Below, piece by piece: positions 40,440 to 51,765 of a DNA stretch of 64,000 nt (the stretch's first letter is position 1; each line of letters begins with the position of its first letter). Source of the stretch: Pachypanchax playfairii (lineage: Eukaryota > Chordata > Actinopteri > Cyprinodontiformes > Aplocheilidae); assembly GCA_006937955.1 (NCBI GenBank), contig SSNP01000065.1:2627146-2691145 (forward strand). The letters are read 5' to 3'. The notes under the pieces are model-generated. The model worked only from the letters and a program-made list of their open reading frames with translations. It did no database searches and was not told the DNA's origin. Position numbers and translations under genes: made by a program.

Positions 40440-41310
40440 CAGGTTACATGCTTTGTAACAGTCTTGCTTCTCTCTCTAGAGTGTCAATGGCATTTAGGAG
40501 CTCCATGAAAGATGCACTAGACCTTGCTCTGAACATCTCCTCACCTTTCTGGACCAGACTGAAGGCTTCATGTGAAGGTCAACACAACACTCCTGGTTTG
40601 AATTCCTTCAGTATCAACAGGGTACTGTGTGCTCTCCTTCTGGACTATCATCAGTATGTGTTATTGAAGTAGAACATTCATCACAGATGTTGGAATGTTT
40701 TATGACTTTGTTTACTATGTATCCTGTAAGGTGGTACAGAATACAGGTCTCACTGTTGATGAGATCAGGAGTAGCTGTGTTTTCTATTAGCTGGTTCACA
40801 CTCAGGCCAGGACTAGGACATGTCTCCTTAATGTCCAGGAACTCTGCCAGAAGTCTGCCATCATCCAGATAGCTTCCTGCCTTTTCAATGATTTCTAAGA
40901 TGATTGACTTGTAATTTTTCTCATTTGTGTAATTTCCACTGAAATGGTTAGCCACCACTTGCTTCCATCTTGTTGTAATTCCAGCCAACATAAAACACAT
41001 GCATGTGTTGCTGCTCCTGAATGGCCAGGCATCGTCACATCCCCAAAGAGCTTTCCTGTTCCGAGGTGGAGCTCCACACCTGGAGTGATTGCCATCTCAT
41101 CCACAGTAAGCACACACTCTCTTTCCATCTCTGTCAGATTGTTAACCTTCAAACTGAGCATGTCAAAAACCTTTCCTAACACACCTGGTTCCAGCTTAAT
41201 GAGTTACATTTGTCTTTGCAAGGTTCTAACATCAGGCAGAGGGATGTTCATGTCCTGAAGAAACCTGTAGGCTGTTGAACCCACTGAAAAACGGAGTTGT
41301 ATGGCTTTTT
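40440..41310 (-). pseudogene. P-element-type transposase remnant (THAP9/P-superfamily catalytic and C-terminal region)
   Basis: Reading from 41310 downward: LRFSVGSTAYRFLQDMNIPL, PDVRTLQRQM then a stop, LEPGVLGKVFDMLSLKVNNL, ECVLTVDEMAITPGVEL (first catalytic Asp in VDEM), GDVTMPGHSGAATHACVLC. After a frameshift: CFMLAGITTRWKQVVANHFS, IILEIIEKAGSYL; then a jump over most of the catalytic core to AEFLDIKETCPSPGLSVNQL, CILYHLTGYIVNKVIKHSN, C-x-x-C, and finally GEEMFRARSSASFMELLNAI in a third frame. These match the P transposase region after the THAP domain. One nonsense codon, at least two frameshifts and an internal deletion show it is dead. Confidence 0.75.
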
Positions 41311-41334
41311 TTATTGTATGTTTGCTCCATTTAA

Positions 41335-41620
41335 AGGTCCTGTGTCATGAAAAATCAACTTTTTGGAGCTTGTAACCATGTTGTGATGCTATTTCTTTAT
41401 TTAAAAGACCTCCAGAGTGGTTTTTGGCTTAATTCGTACATTCCTGAGTAATCCTCCTGAAACCTGCGCTCCGAGCAGCTGCTTTACTCGCTCATGTAAA
41501 ATGGCTGAATTGAGCCCCTTTACGTCACGGTGTCGTATCAGGAAGTTCCTGACCAATCCCTGCTGCCCCTCTCTCAGACCGATTGCCACATCATATGCAA
41601 CGCAGCCAACCATGTTAAGA
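41335..41620 (+). mobile_element. Partial copy of the TTAA-flanked element seen whole at 53599-54673
   Basis: Starts after TTAA (41331-41334) with AGGTCCTGTGTCATG and runs through AATCAACTTTTTGGAGCTTG, TTTATTTAAAAGACCTCCAG and CCAATCCCTGCTGCCCCT, closely matching 53599-53838. It then diverges at CTCTCAGACCGATTGCC, and no right end is present, so it is truncated or internally deleted. Confidence 0.8.
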
Positions 41621-41639
41621 TAATCAACTTATAAAGGTA

Positions 41640-42900
41640 TTAATAAAACACAGTTTTTATACATATAGAAATATTAAAGAAAACAAAAAATATAGAGATA
41701 TTAACAGATTTTATTAATTTTATCCAACCCTAAAATTTGTTATTTCAACTTTTAACCCACTGACTGAAATTTTATTTGAATACAAGACAAGAAACAAAAA
41801 CTATTTAAAGTAACAGTTATTTAAAGGAATTTCATTAGGTCTTGAGCAGATTGCTCAAGTTTGTTGAGATTCAGCTTATTGATGTATATGTAATGACTAC
41901 AGAATGTTGGTAAAAATGTTTTATTAAAAATGCTATTATACATGTTGTACAAGTTTGGTTATTTATTTTTTCCACAATTAACACACTTATTTTTTATCTA
42001 CTGTATATGACTATAGTTTTATTGAAATTTTCTTTTTAATCAATGAGTTACTATTAGTCATGTTATACAAGCCTGATAAACTGGGTTATAGATACATGTA
42101 CTGTGTTCACATAAAAATCTAAAGTAATAATTGTAAAATGTATTCTACTGAACATAACAGGTCATCATTCAAAGCATAAACAGCTACATATTTTCTTCAA
42201 GGTAAGCTGGAGCAGAGATGCATTATCATTGGATTGCATTATCATTCTAGCTTTCAGAAAACCACTTTAAATTTGGTATTACAACTCGAGTTTAGGGCTT
42301 CTTGTGGGACATAAAGTTATTCAATATGCTTATATTGAGCAGTGTGTTGCATTACTACATCAAATATATTGCTATAATATATTACAGTAATATATGTGGT
42401 CTAAATGTATTCTAGGACTCTCGTATTCCTCTAAAATGTAGAACGGTGACGAGTGTCTGTCTTCCTAGAAATGCTCAGATAAAATACAAAAAAAATGGGT
42501 TACTCTGTGAAGGAATTAAAATTGCCAAAATCGCCAAAAATCGCCAGGAGAAATGTGAAAATATTCAATTTTTGTGATCTGTCCCGCTATACGCCATTGA
42601 AACTGACCTACGGCGCTGGGATGTTTGGAACTATTGAGAGCTCCATGAACCACATGACCGCGAGTCAGTGGGTTCAAAGCATGTCGTAACTCTCTCTTTC
42701 TAAGGCACTGATTAACAGGCTTCTGCAGGACTTGCTGAGAGGTTGCAGATTTGAATCAGGTGTGTTGAAGCAGGGGAACATCTAAAATGTGCAGGATTGT
42801 GGCTCTTGAGGCCTGGAGTTGGACACCCCTGATATAAGCTGTCAGGTGTTCTAATTACTGTTCATTAAAATCAGTAATATTTGAATCATACTGTGGTGTC
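41640..42900. other. Gene-free stretch
   Basis: Very AT-rich with no coding evidence. A fragment near 42725-42835 (GAGAGGTTGCAGATTTGAATC, GGCTCTTGAGGCCTGGAGTTG, GACACCCCTGATAT) is familiar as a dispersed fish repeat. Confidence 0.4.
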
Positions 42901-42904
42901 TTTT

Positions 42905-45612
42905 CATGATCATCATCATCATTTATTTATAAAGCACATTCAAAAACTGCAGTGACGCAGACCAAAGTGTACACAAATAAAAACAATAAATACAGAGATA
43001 AAAATAAACATACCATAAAAACAAACATAAAAACAATAAAATAAGGTCAGCAAGGGGTTAGACTGCCCCAACAGAGTTAAAAGCCTGAGAATAAAAGTAA
43101 GTCTTCAAACGGATCTTAAAAATACTAAGAGATGGGGCGAGTCTGACCGTCAGGCTGGTTCCATAAGCTAGGGGCACAAACTGAGAACGCCCGCTCACCG
43201 CGGGCCTTATAGCGGGCAGGACGAACCTGCAGCAAGTGCTGCTCAGAGGGCCTCAGGGAACGCCTCGGGACAAAGGGACAGAGAAGCTGCGCCAAGTAGG
43301 GTGGCCCGAGCGCATGCAAAGATTTAAAAGCAAATAAAAGGATCTTAAATTTAATCCGATAGCGGATTGGCAGCCAGTGCAGATTAGCCAGTACAGGGGT
43401 GATATGTTGCTTCAAAGTAGTCCCAGTTAAAAATCATGCAGCAGCATTTTGTACTAACTGGAGACGAACTATTGCGGATGAAGGAGCACCATATAACAGA
43501 GAGTTGGAATAATCAAGGCGTGATGTCACAAACGCATGGATGACTGAGTGAAGATCTTTTCTCCTCAAAATGGGTTTTAGCTTGGTCAGCCTACGGAGGT
43601 GGAAAAAACAGGATCTAACAACCTGATTAATCTGGACATCAAATCTGAGGTCAGAGTCAAAGATGACCCCAAGATTTTTGATGTTCGGTTTCAATAGAGC
43701 CGACAAGCAGGAGGGCAGAGTCGGGACTACAGCAGCAGGAGAACAAGGGGAAAACAGTATTGCTTCCAATTTAGACTCGTTTAAGTGGAGAAAATTAGCT
43801 GAGAGTCAAGTCTTAATCTCAGCCATACAATCAGAAAGGGGTTGCACTGGGTCAGTTGATTTTAGGGCCACATATAACTGGCAGTCATCAGCATAAAGGT
43901 AGTAATTCACCTGAAATTTCTTTAAAATGCCTGCCAGTGGTAAAGGATACAAGTTAAAAAGAAGTGGATCCAAAATCGAACCTTGGGGAACTCCACAGGT
44001 AAGAGGCGACACAGCAGAGGCCCAATTTCCTAATGCAACATTAAAACTTCTGGCCTGAAAGTACAAGTGAAACCACCGAAGAGCTGATCCTCGGATGCCA
44101 ACTAAGGACTCCAAACATGAATAGCATGATCAATGGTATCAAAAGCGGCGGATAGATCCAGGAGGATCAGCAGGACATAAGAACCGGAGTCAGAGGCGAG
44201 TAAAATATAATTAAAAACTCGAAGTAGTGCCGACTCTGTACTGTGAAGGGAGCGAAAACCAGACTGAAACAGGTCTAAGACATTAAAGTGATCAAGATAG
44301 TTTGAGATCTGGCTAAAAACCACCTTCTCTAACAATTTGGACAAAAATGGCAGCTTGGAGATGGGACAAAAATTACTTATGTCATTGGCGTCCAGGCCCG
44401 GCTTTTTCAGGACAGCCTGGACAACCACATGTTTAAAAACCTGGGGAATGCTACCCATCATCAAGGATGCATTTATAATCTCAAGGATCGATTGAGCAAC
44501 CACAGGAAAAACTTCCTTTATGAGCCGAGGGGGTATAAATTCATTAGGTGAGCCTGAAGGCCTCATGCCAGTCACTATAGTTAAAAGAAGGGGAAGGGAA
44601 ATCAGAGAAAAACACTCAAAGAAATGAGAGGGAGGAGAAGGAGGCAGCGATAACTGGGAGCTGGGCAGGATTTGAGCACGCATACTGGAGACTTTAGAGC
44701 AGAAATGATGTAAAAATTGGTTACAGAGCTCATCGGATGGATTAGCAAGAGGGACATTAGGTGACAAGAGGGTGTTGATAGTAGAAAAAAGAACCTGCCA
44801 TCCTAACTGACCGCTGATATCGCCTCCAGGCATCTTTAAGCAGCAAAAAGGAGGTCAGAGTTTTTTCTTTTTTCCATCCTCTTTCAAATTTTCTACTTTC
44901 GCTTCTAATAGCACGAAAGTGCTGGTTTAACCAAGGATCAGGCCGACGGCGAAAACGCCGGGACCTCAGTGGTGCGAGCGAGTCTAACACTGATAGACAT
45001 GAGGACTGGAAGTTAGATAGGAGCACCTCGGGATCAGAGGAGCTGCCAGGGGGTGATAAAAGATCCAGCAAACATAATGCAAGCTGAAGTGCTGTGGATG
45101 GAGAAATGCGACAGGTACGGTACACCTCCACCTGCTTAGATGAGGTACACCGAGACACATCCACAGAGAATAAAACAGGACAATGATCGGATAAACAGAA
45201 AACCTCAGTCCGCACATCAGTTACAGCTACACCATGAGACAGCACCAAGTCCAAAATGTGCAATCCACAATGAGTGGGGAATTCCACTAGCTGAGTCAAT
45301 CAAGCGGTTTCCCAGGACAACAGATGTGAATATTAAGTTACCCAGTATGAGGAGCCAATCATACTTTAGGATGACATCAGCAAGACAGTCTGATAGCTGG
45401 GAAATAAAAACAGAGTTTTGCTTTGGAAGACGATACAGAAATACACAGAGGATCGGGGAGGAAGACCCAAGTTCTAACGTTGACATTTCAAAAGTGTCAC
45501 AAACCCCTTGTAAGGTAACGGGCTGGCAGGGAATATTAGAGTTAAAAACAGTCAGCAGCCCCCACCAAGGCCTGACGGCCGTGGGACGTTCAGATAAGCA
45601 TATCCTTATTAT
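42905..45612 (-). mobile_element. L2-clade LINE, copy 2, with 3' UTR and tail
   Basis: The 3' end is at about 42905 with an (ATC)n-like tail (TCATCATCATCATTTATTTA); the 5' limit is at 45612. It carries the same protein order as copy 1 at 4228-6341 and includes the 3' UTR and the last ORF2 block (QHLLQVRPARYKARGERAFS, APSLWNQ) that copy 1 lacks. Copy 2 has its own deletions (for example about 44110, near FDTIDHAIH, and about 44800, between endonuclease linker and RT), so the two did not decay together. Confidence 0.9.
43125..45486 (-). pseudogene. L2 ORF2 remnant (EN-RT), copy 2
   Basis: Minus-strand blocks: 45486-45217 (LYRLPKQNSVFISQLSDCLA), 45299-44757 (LDLVLSHGVAV, SDHCPVLFSVD, PDPWLNQHFRAIRSES), 44833-44102 (SGSPNEFIPPRLIKEVFPVV, FCPISKLPFLSKLLEKVVF, LLDLSAAFDTIDH), 44114-43806 (GVPQGSILDPLLFNL, NYYLYADDCQLYVALKS), 43769-43434 (LGVIFDSDLRFDVQINQVV), 43415-43125 (C-terminus). 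Catalytic YADD is intact, but frameshifts and deletions separate the blocks. The C-terminal block ends SLWNQPDG, as usual for this clade. Confidence 0.9.
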
Positions 45613-46147
45613 GTGCTGAGAGGAATTGAAGCAGGACCCAAATGCAGGGAGGCACAGGAGGCTCGGGAGCTCGAAAAATAATACTTTTAATTATAAAAAG
45701 CTGACAAGGCAGCAAACACTTACAGCAACGGGGGATTTTCAACAAGGAACACTGAAGAGGCAACACACCTTAAAGGACGGCCCCTGGACGTCCACACAAA
45801 AAACCAAAACAGAAAAACCCAAGGACAGGAGGAAGGTGGGGGGACCCGGAGGAGGGAATCAACCCCATCCAACAAAGAAAACAACAAAGGCACAAAAAGT
45901 ATTTTGTTCATATACCACGAACGAAAAGACAGGACTCTGGAGGGTGACCCGGGAGAGCAAGGCAAAGAGCCGGGACTCTGGAGGGCGACCTGGGGGCCGC
46001 GAGGCGAAGAGCCGGGACTCTGGAGGGCGACCCTGGGGCCGCGAGGTGAAGAACCCAGACCTGCGCCGATGGCCTGACGGGCGACCTCTGTGAAGAGCAG
46101 GTGGATGGCCAGCAGTGGTTGGACCCTCGAGAGGACCAGAGCTGGAA

Positions 46148-46352
46148 CCAGGAACTGGACTGGGAGTCTCTGGAACCGGAGTCACTGGAAGCGGAGTCTC
46201 TGGAACCAGAATCACTGGAACTGGAGTCTCTCGAAGCACTGGAACAGGAATCACTGGAACTGGAGTCTCTGGAGGCACTGGAACAGGTGTCCCTGGAAAT
46301 GGATTCTCTGGAAGCACTGGAACAGGAGTCACTGGAACCCTCTGGAGAGCGG
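46148..46352 (+). repeat. 15-bp coding-type minisatellite
   Basis: Units such as TCACTGGAACTGGAG and TCTCTGGAACCGGAG (with some 24-bp units adding GCACTGGAACA) repeat about a dozen times. Plus-strand reading gives ESLEL/ESLEAL pentads and octads. Confidence 0.85.
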
Positions 46353-46381
46353 GGCCTGGAAACCTCTGGAGATGGTTGAGG

Positions 46382-46573
46382 AGCGTCACGGGAGGCGACG
46401 TCCTCAAACCCTGGAGGGGGCGCTGGAGGAGCGTCCCGGACGGCGACGTCCTCGAACCCTGGAGGGGGCGCTGAAAGAGAGCGTCGCGGACGGCGACGTC
46501 CTCGAACCCTGGAGGGGGTGCTGGAAGAGCGTCACTGACGGCGACATCCTCGAAACCTGGAGGGGGCACTGGA
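46382..46573. repeat. 48-bp minisatellite, four units
   Basis: The unit begins GCGTC(A/C)CGGACGGCGACGTC and ends CTGGAGGGGGCGCTGGA. Four copies are present with small changes; the third carries two extra bases just before it. Confidence 0.85.
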
Positions 46574-46699
46574 AAGCCAGCAGAGACGATAGAGGAGCGC
46601 CCACCTGGACCCCCTCAGAGGTACAGAGGGCTGGCTCAGTGGCACATGATCAGATGTAAGGAGGAAGCAGTCAATGGAGCGGCAACGAGGGCCTGTCAT

Positions 46700-47630
46700 C
46701 AGGCGAGGCGCTCCAGGCTGGATCGGAGATGAGCCTGACAGCCACCATGGCAGCCCCGGCGTCGGCAATGCCTCGCATGCCTTCCCCAGGGAGAGATTCT
46801 CCAAAGATGGGCAGGAACCAGTGGAAACTGGAGCTGAAGCACTGCTTTGAGATTGCAGCAGCCGCCCAGAGTATGGCTCACTGAGTGGTGAAGATCCAGA
46901 AGGGTGAGTGTGTCAATTGATGTGAATGTGGATTCCAGAGAGACTGCATAACAGAGCAGGATAATAATAAAAACGAATGCGGAGAGTGGTAGACGGCATG
47001 TCGAATATGCTGGCGCCATTTTGCCACATACACGTACACAAGAGCAGTGATCATCAGTTCTCCCTGAAGAAGAACAGAGCTACAACAACATTTCATAAAT
47101 AACACTTATTAGATGGACTTGATTTACTTGATGGTGGGAATAAATAAACTATGGATAAACGAGCTGAAAGTTTGCTCTCTCTAATTTTGCGATGATGTGT
47201 TGCAGTTGTTGTAGAGGACCTTTCCCCCCAAAAAGTAGCCAATCATGTGAAAGCAGTTTTAGCCAATCAGAGGCAAGAAAGGCGGGACCTTGCCTCCAGG
47301 TACAATTCGCAAATTGCGGCTGCCATTAGAGTCCGTATTTGATGCAGACTCACAGCTAACTCACAGTGGTTCATACAGGATGTCTGAATGTTGTTCAGAG
47401 TATTTCTGCTTTATTAAACGAAATATTGACACCAGGGCTCGTGAGATTTCAGATGTAAGACTGAACATCGTTATTTTTTTCTGACAAAATACATATTTTG
47501 TACCGTATGTCCACCAGCCTGCTAACGTTAGCTACATAGGAATACTGGTGTTTATTCATTTGACACTTTAGAAATTATATATCTCATAACATTGATTACA
47601 GCTGACAGAAGAATGCCACATTACAGCCAC
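46700..47630. other. Gene-free stretch with a short Rex1 3'-UTR fragment
   Basis: At 47058-47100 the sequence TCTCCCTGAAGAAGAACAGAG CTACAACAACA matches the Rex1 tail at 61131-61165. Otherwise nothing recognisable. Confidence 0.45.
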
Positions 47631-48033
47631 AAACATGAATCAATTTTATTGGAATTCCACGTAAAAGACCAATACAAAGTGGTGTACATGTGAGAAGTGG
47701 AACGAAAATCTTACATGATTCCAAACATTTTTTTACAAATAAATAACTGAAAAGGGGTGTGTGTGTAATTATTCATCCCCCTGAGTCAATACTTTGTAGA
47801 ACCACCTTTTGCTGCAATTACAGCTGCCAGTCTTTTAGGGTATGTCTCTACCAGCTTTTCAGTCAGATTATATGGACAGCGTTTGTGAACAGCAGTTTTC
47901 AGATCTTGCCACAGATTCTCGATTGGATTTAGATTAGGGCTGGGGCGACACGTTGACGTCATCGATTACGTTGACGCAAAAAATACGTCGACGTAAAAAC
48001 TGTGTGTCAATGCGTCGTCGGCCACAAACAACA

Positions 48034-51033
48034 ATGGCGGCAGCAGCAGGTAGTTGTAGCAGCAATAACGAGTCTGACTCCAAACGAAAACGTAATTCCA
48101 CAGTATGGAACTACTTCACCTTCAAAGGGAATTCAGTCGTTTGCCATCTGTGCCACCTGGAAATGGCCTATCACAAAAGCACGACGGCCATGCACCAGCA
48201 CCTCAAAAGGCGGCATCCAGGAGCAGCTCGCACCACAGATGATAACACATCGTAAGTTTGAAACTTTTAAAAAACTTTTTTCTCTGCTTGTTTTGTTGTT
48301 CCGTGTTATATTACGCAATGACTCATCATATTTTATTACCTTCGTACCCCGTCATTCATCCCAACACCGCGCCAGCACACCTGCGTTGCACACAACCACT
48401 CTGTCGCTGTCTCTTTCTCTTTCACGCACACACACACGCACACACTTTCTCGCTCTCTCTGTCACTCACACACACACAACCCAAACTAAACTATCTGTTT
48501 TGCTGGTTTTTATTTCTATTTACTGGAGGGTGGGGGTCTGTGTCTGTGCTTTGTTTTGCATTTTATTATTCTTGTACTATATTTATTGTTGTATTGTATT
48601 TTAACTAGAGCCGGGACTCAATTGAAAAATTTTAATCTAATTAATTAGAGGCTTTGTAATTAATTAATCAAAATTAATCGCATTTTAATCGCATATAAAT
48701 ATTTGACCAGAGAACAGTGAGAATTTTTTTCAAACGGATTTTTAGTATACCATTGAATCATGACTGAATACACATAAGCTTAAGCAACAAAATATTGTTT
48801 ATTTTTGTTCAACTAAGTCCAACAGACCAGTGCATTAAGTGTAGAAAATGTCTACACTTGTACTCGCAGTCGGGCTAACGTCCACGCTAGCTGCTATATG
48901 TTTAACATTGAGGTGATACTTCCGGCCCGATGTGCTGCGGTGATGTGCAAATTCCTTGCTGCATAGCTTGCACACATGCTCTTATCCACGCTTCCATCCA
49001 ATCATTTTTTATAACAAAACTTCCCATCCACGGGGCCAATCAAAGCGGTCGCTTCTTCATTCATGTTCACTGTGGTTTGTTGTTGTCCTAAATAATGAAC
49101 GCTGGTAGGTGCTCCAGTATAATCGGTCCGCTGAAACTCATGAGAGATGTTCTGCGGTGCTTAAATAAGTGCGATTAAAATGCGTTAAAAAAAATGTACG
49201 CGTTATTTTTGTGTAATTAATTAATCTTAATTAACGCGTTAAAGTCCCGGCCCTAATTCTAACTAATAAAACTTTCTACTTATAGGCTACTGGTGATTTT
49301 GACATGTGATGTATTGGTTTACTGAAGTTAAGTACAGTCATTTAAAAAAAAAACACATTTTATTAATATGTGCGCTGTGTGTGGTTTATGTTTTCAGGAA
49401 TAAGCAGAAAAGTGTGGAGGACTATTTTCTGAAGAAAAAAACAACTCCCTGCACCCCTGAGGAGGCTGCTATACTTACTGAGAGTGTCCTATCTATGATT
49501 GTGAAAGACATGAGGCCGCTTGCTGTGGTTGAGGGCGAGGGATTCAAAGAAATGCTGACCACTTTTCACTCAGGTTACACTCTGCCTTCTAGACGGCATT
49601 TTACAAGTAGTGTCTCAGTGGAGAAAATAAAGAACGAACTAGAAAAAGTCACCTCCAAAATCTCCCTTACCACTGATGCTTGGACAAGTCTGGTCACTGA
49701 GGCCTACTTAGGAGTAACTTGTCATTTTATTGATGACAATTGGAATCTTGTCTCCTTCAATTTAACAACACTGCCAATTGAGGAGCGCCACACAGCAGAA
49801 AACCTTGCCTCCTGGGTGGAGAAGGTGGCAGAAAAATTCAACATTTCCTTGCATAAAGTTCTTGCCATTGTGCATGATAATGCAAGTAACATAGTCGCAG
49901 CTCTCCATATTCTCGAAGAGAAATTTGGACTGGTATCTTTTCGGTGTGGTGGGCATACATTGCAGCTGGTTGTAAACCATGCAATGAAGGATCCTGTGAC
50001 TGATAGAGCACTGTCAGCTGCACGGGGCCTTGTGAAGCACATCAGAAAAAGTGAGCCAGCTAGCACCAAACTTAAGCAGAAACAAAAGCAGATGGGCACA
50101 GCTGAGCATAAACTCATCCAGGATGTAGCGGTCCGTTGGAACAGTTCATACTACATGGTTGAACGTCTGTTAGAGCAGCGGTGGCCAGTGGTTGCAACAC
50201 TGTCAGATCCAGAAGTCACACAGCGAGGGAAACAACACCTGGATCTGAAAAATGATCAGTGGGTTCTTCTGGCTGAACTGAAGGAGGTGCTCGAGCCTTA
50301 TGAGCAAGCCACAGTTTTTCTCAGTGGACAATCCTATGTCACAGCCTCTGCTCTCCCCCCCTTGCTCAAAGGTCTCCTGAAATCCACCCAAAACAGATCC
50401 TTTGATTCTGCTGCTGTGAACTTGTTCCAGAAGAAAGCAGAGGAGGAAATCTTGTCAAGGTGGGAGCCAGAGCTATCTGCATTTCAGGAGAATGGGAAAA
50501 ATGTCTCTCTCATTGCTGTAGCCCTCGATCCACGTTTTCTGAAGCTAAAATTCCTTTCTCTTGAGGATGCTCTGAAACTGCAAATGAAAGTCCAAAGTGT
50601 TGCACTTGAGCTCAAAAGGGAGCAGAGATCACAGCAGGCAGCTGTGGGACAGGAAGCCTCAGCAGCAAGTGCCCCACCAAAAAGGTCTGTGACTGTGTTG
50701 GACACTTTGTTGGGCACAGATTCTGAGGAGGAAGACGGCAACAAAAACATGGACCAGGAGGAGGAGGATGAGGACAATGAGAGGAAAGAAGTGCTGATGT
50801 TTTTTGGAGAGCACCCCATCCCAAAGGACAGTGACCCCCTGAAATGGTGGAAAAATAATGAAGAAAGATTCCCTACACTGGCTACTTTAGCCAAATCATA
50901 TTTGGCTGTACCGGCTACATCAACCCCATCTGAAAGGCTTTTTTCTACTGCTGGAAACATTGTCAACAAAAAAAGGGCAAGTCTGACTGCTGAGCATGTT
51001 GAAATGCTGACATTCCTCCACTCCAATGCATGA
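48034..51033 (+). CDS. hAT transposase, ZBED-like, two exons (48034-48251, 49398-51033), 617 aa, intact
   Basis: ATG at 48034 (ACAACAATGG); an alternative in-frame ATG is at 48010. Exon 1 ends TC/GTAAGT; exon 2 follows TTTTCAG/GAATAAG; phases match. Residues 24-61: BED finger (VWNYFTF, C37, C40, H56, H61). Then QKSVEDYFLKKK, an N-terminal helical region, and the RNase-H-like core: LTTDAWTSL (first Asp), AIVHDNASN (second Asp), FRCGGHTLQLVV (Cys/His of the insertion domain), VRWNSSYYMVERLL. An acidic stretch (SEEEDGNKNMDQEEEDEDNE) precedes the C-terminal dimerisation region (PSERLFSTAGNIVNKKRASL). Length is normal for ZBED-type hAT transposases. No premature stop or frameshift, so it may be active or recently active. 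A domesticated ZBED gene is less likely given the element ends and nesting. Confidence 0.85.
48252..49397 (+). other. Intron of the hAT transposase, carrying a MITE
   Basis: Donor GTAAGT at 48252 and acceptor TTTTCAG ending 49397. It holds a (CA)-rich tract (48426-48478) and a 650-bp MITE. Without the MITE the intron would be about 490 bp. Confidence 0.8.
48606..49255. mobile_element. hAT-type MITE (TAGRGCCGGGACT ends) inside the transposase intron
   Basis: The left end TAGAGCCGGGACT (48606-48618) and right end AGTCCCGGCCCTA (49243-49255) are 13-bp inverted repeats with one mismatch. Flanking 8-mers ATTTTAAC (48598-48605) and ATTCTAAC (49256-49263) are an 8-bp duplication with one change. 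Subterminal TAATTAATTAATC and AACGCGTTAA motifs occur. No ORF. Confidence 0.92.
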
Positions 51034-51064
51034 CAACATCATGTCTTGAGTTAAACGCATTCAC

Positions 51065-51242
51065 ACAAACTATGTGCTACAGTAAGTGAGCATTTTATGG
51101 GAGAAGTGACAGAATTTTAGTTTAAGAAGAACCACTGCTGCTGTGTATGTTTCCACACACATTATGTGCTACAGTAAGTTGAGTATTTTATGGAAAAAGT
51201 CAATGGCAGAATTTTAGTTTAAGAAGAACCACTGCTGCTGTT
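51065..51242 (+). repeat. Direct repeat of about 88 bp in the hAT 3' UTR
   Basis: TATGTGCTACAGTAAGT ... CAGAATTTTAGTTTAAGAAG ... AACCACTGCTGCTGT occurs twice in tandem just after the transposase stop codon, with small differences. AATAAAAATG and AATAAAG polyA-like signals lie near 51411-51432. Confidence 0.85.
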
Positions 51243-51765
51243 TGTTTTTTGTTAATTTTCTTGACTCAGATGTTGCTTGTTTGCACAACAGTTGTATTTA
51301 TTTAAAGAGTTTTTTATTTAATTTTATTTTTGTTAAATGCTACCTCTCATTGGCACGATTGCATAAAGGATGCAATGACTTGAATTTTATTTTGGAAGTG
51401 GTATTCAGAGAAATAAAAATGTATAGAATAAAGAAATGTGGTTTTTCATTGAGATACAAAGTAGCATACTGTAGTAAATTGCCTTAGAGGTCAAAGTATT
51501 GCAAATTAAATCGACAATCGTTGAATCGTTAGATTAATCGATGCATCGAAAAAATATTCGCTAGATTAATCGATTACAAAAATAGTCGTTTTTCGATCTG
51601 GACTATGACTGGGCCATTCTAACACATGGATATGTTTTGTTTTAAACCATTCCATTGTTGCCCTGGCTTTATGTTTAGGGTCGTTGTCCTGCTGGAAGGT
51701 GAACCTCCGCCCCAGTCTCAAGTCTTTTGCAGACTCCAAGAGGTCTTCTTCCAAGATTGCCCCCA

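Larger units (their letters stand above)
45614..46700 (-). repeat. Retroelement-derived proline-rich region with degenerate minisatellites
   Basis: Starts with AAGCAGGACCCAAATGCAGG (complement of a CTGCATTTGGGTCCTGC element end). It holds three repeat zones: a 42-bp unit with GGGACTCTGGAGGGCGACC, three copies at 45930-46055; a 15/24-bp zone at 46148-46352; and a 48-bp zone at 46382-46573. The minus-strand frame reads as proline-rich (PPPGFEDVAV, GRPPESRLFA), a style I associate with low-complexity regions beyond the integrase in some fish LTR elements. No enzymatic domain is present, so I call it a repeat region and not a gene. Confidence 0.45.
47935..51592 (+). mobile_element. hAT element with an intact two-exon transposase gene
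   Basis: The left end TAGGGCTGGGGCGACACGTT begins at 47935, preceded by ATTTAGAT of the Tc1. The right end lies just before CTGGACTATGACTGG (about 51592-51596). Subterminal ATCGATTA-type motifs occur near both ends (47960-47968; 51525-51580). The expected second ATTTAGAT is seen only as TTTTCGAT, and the right terminus does not show a clean complement of the left, so the right end is altered or truncated. The interior carries the transposase, with an intron containing a nested MITE. Confidence 0.8.

Noticed and set aside
48002..48604. 200-codon frame overlapping the BED exon
   Set aside because: A different frame from the BED finger; it runs through the donor site and the CA-rich intron. The BED frame has the zinc ligands and matching splice phases.
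50484..51026. 180-codon minus-strand frame (Ser-rich) opposite the hAT transposase
   Set aside because: Antisense shadow of the acidic region of the transposase; Ser runs are the complement of the GAG/GAA codons.
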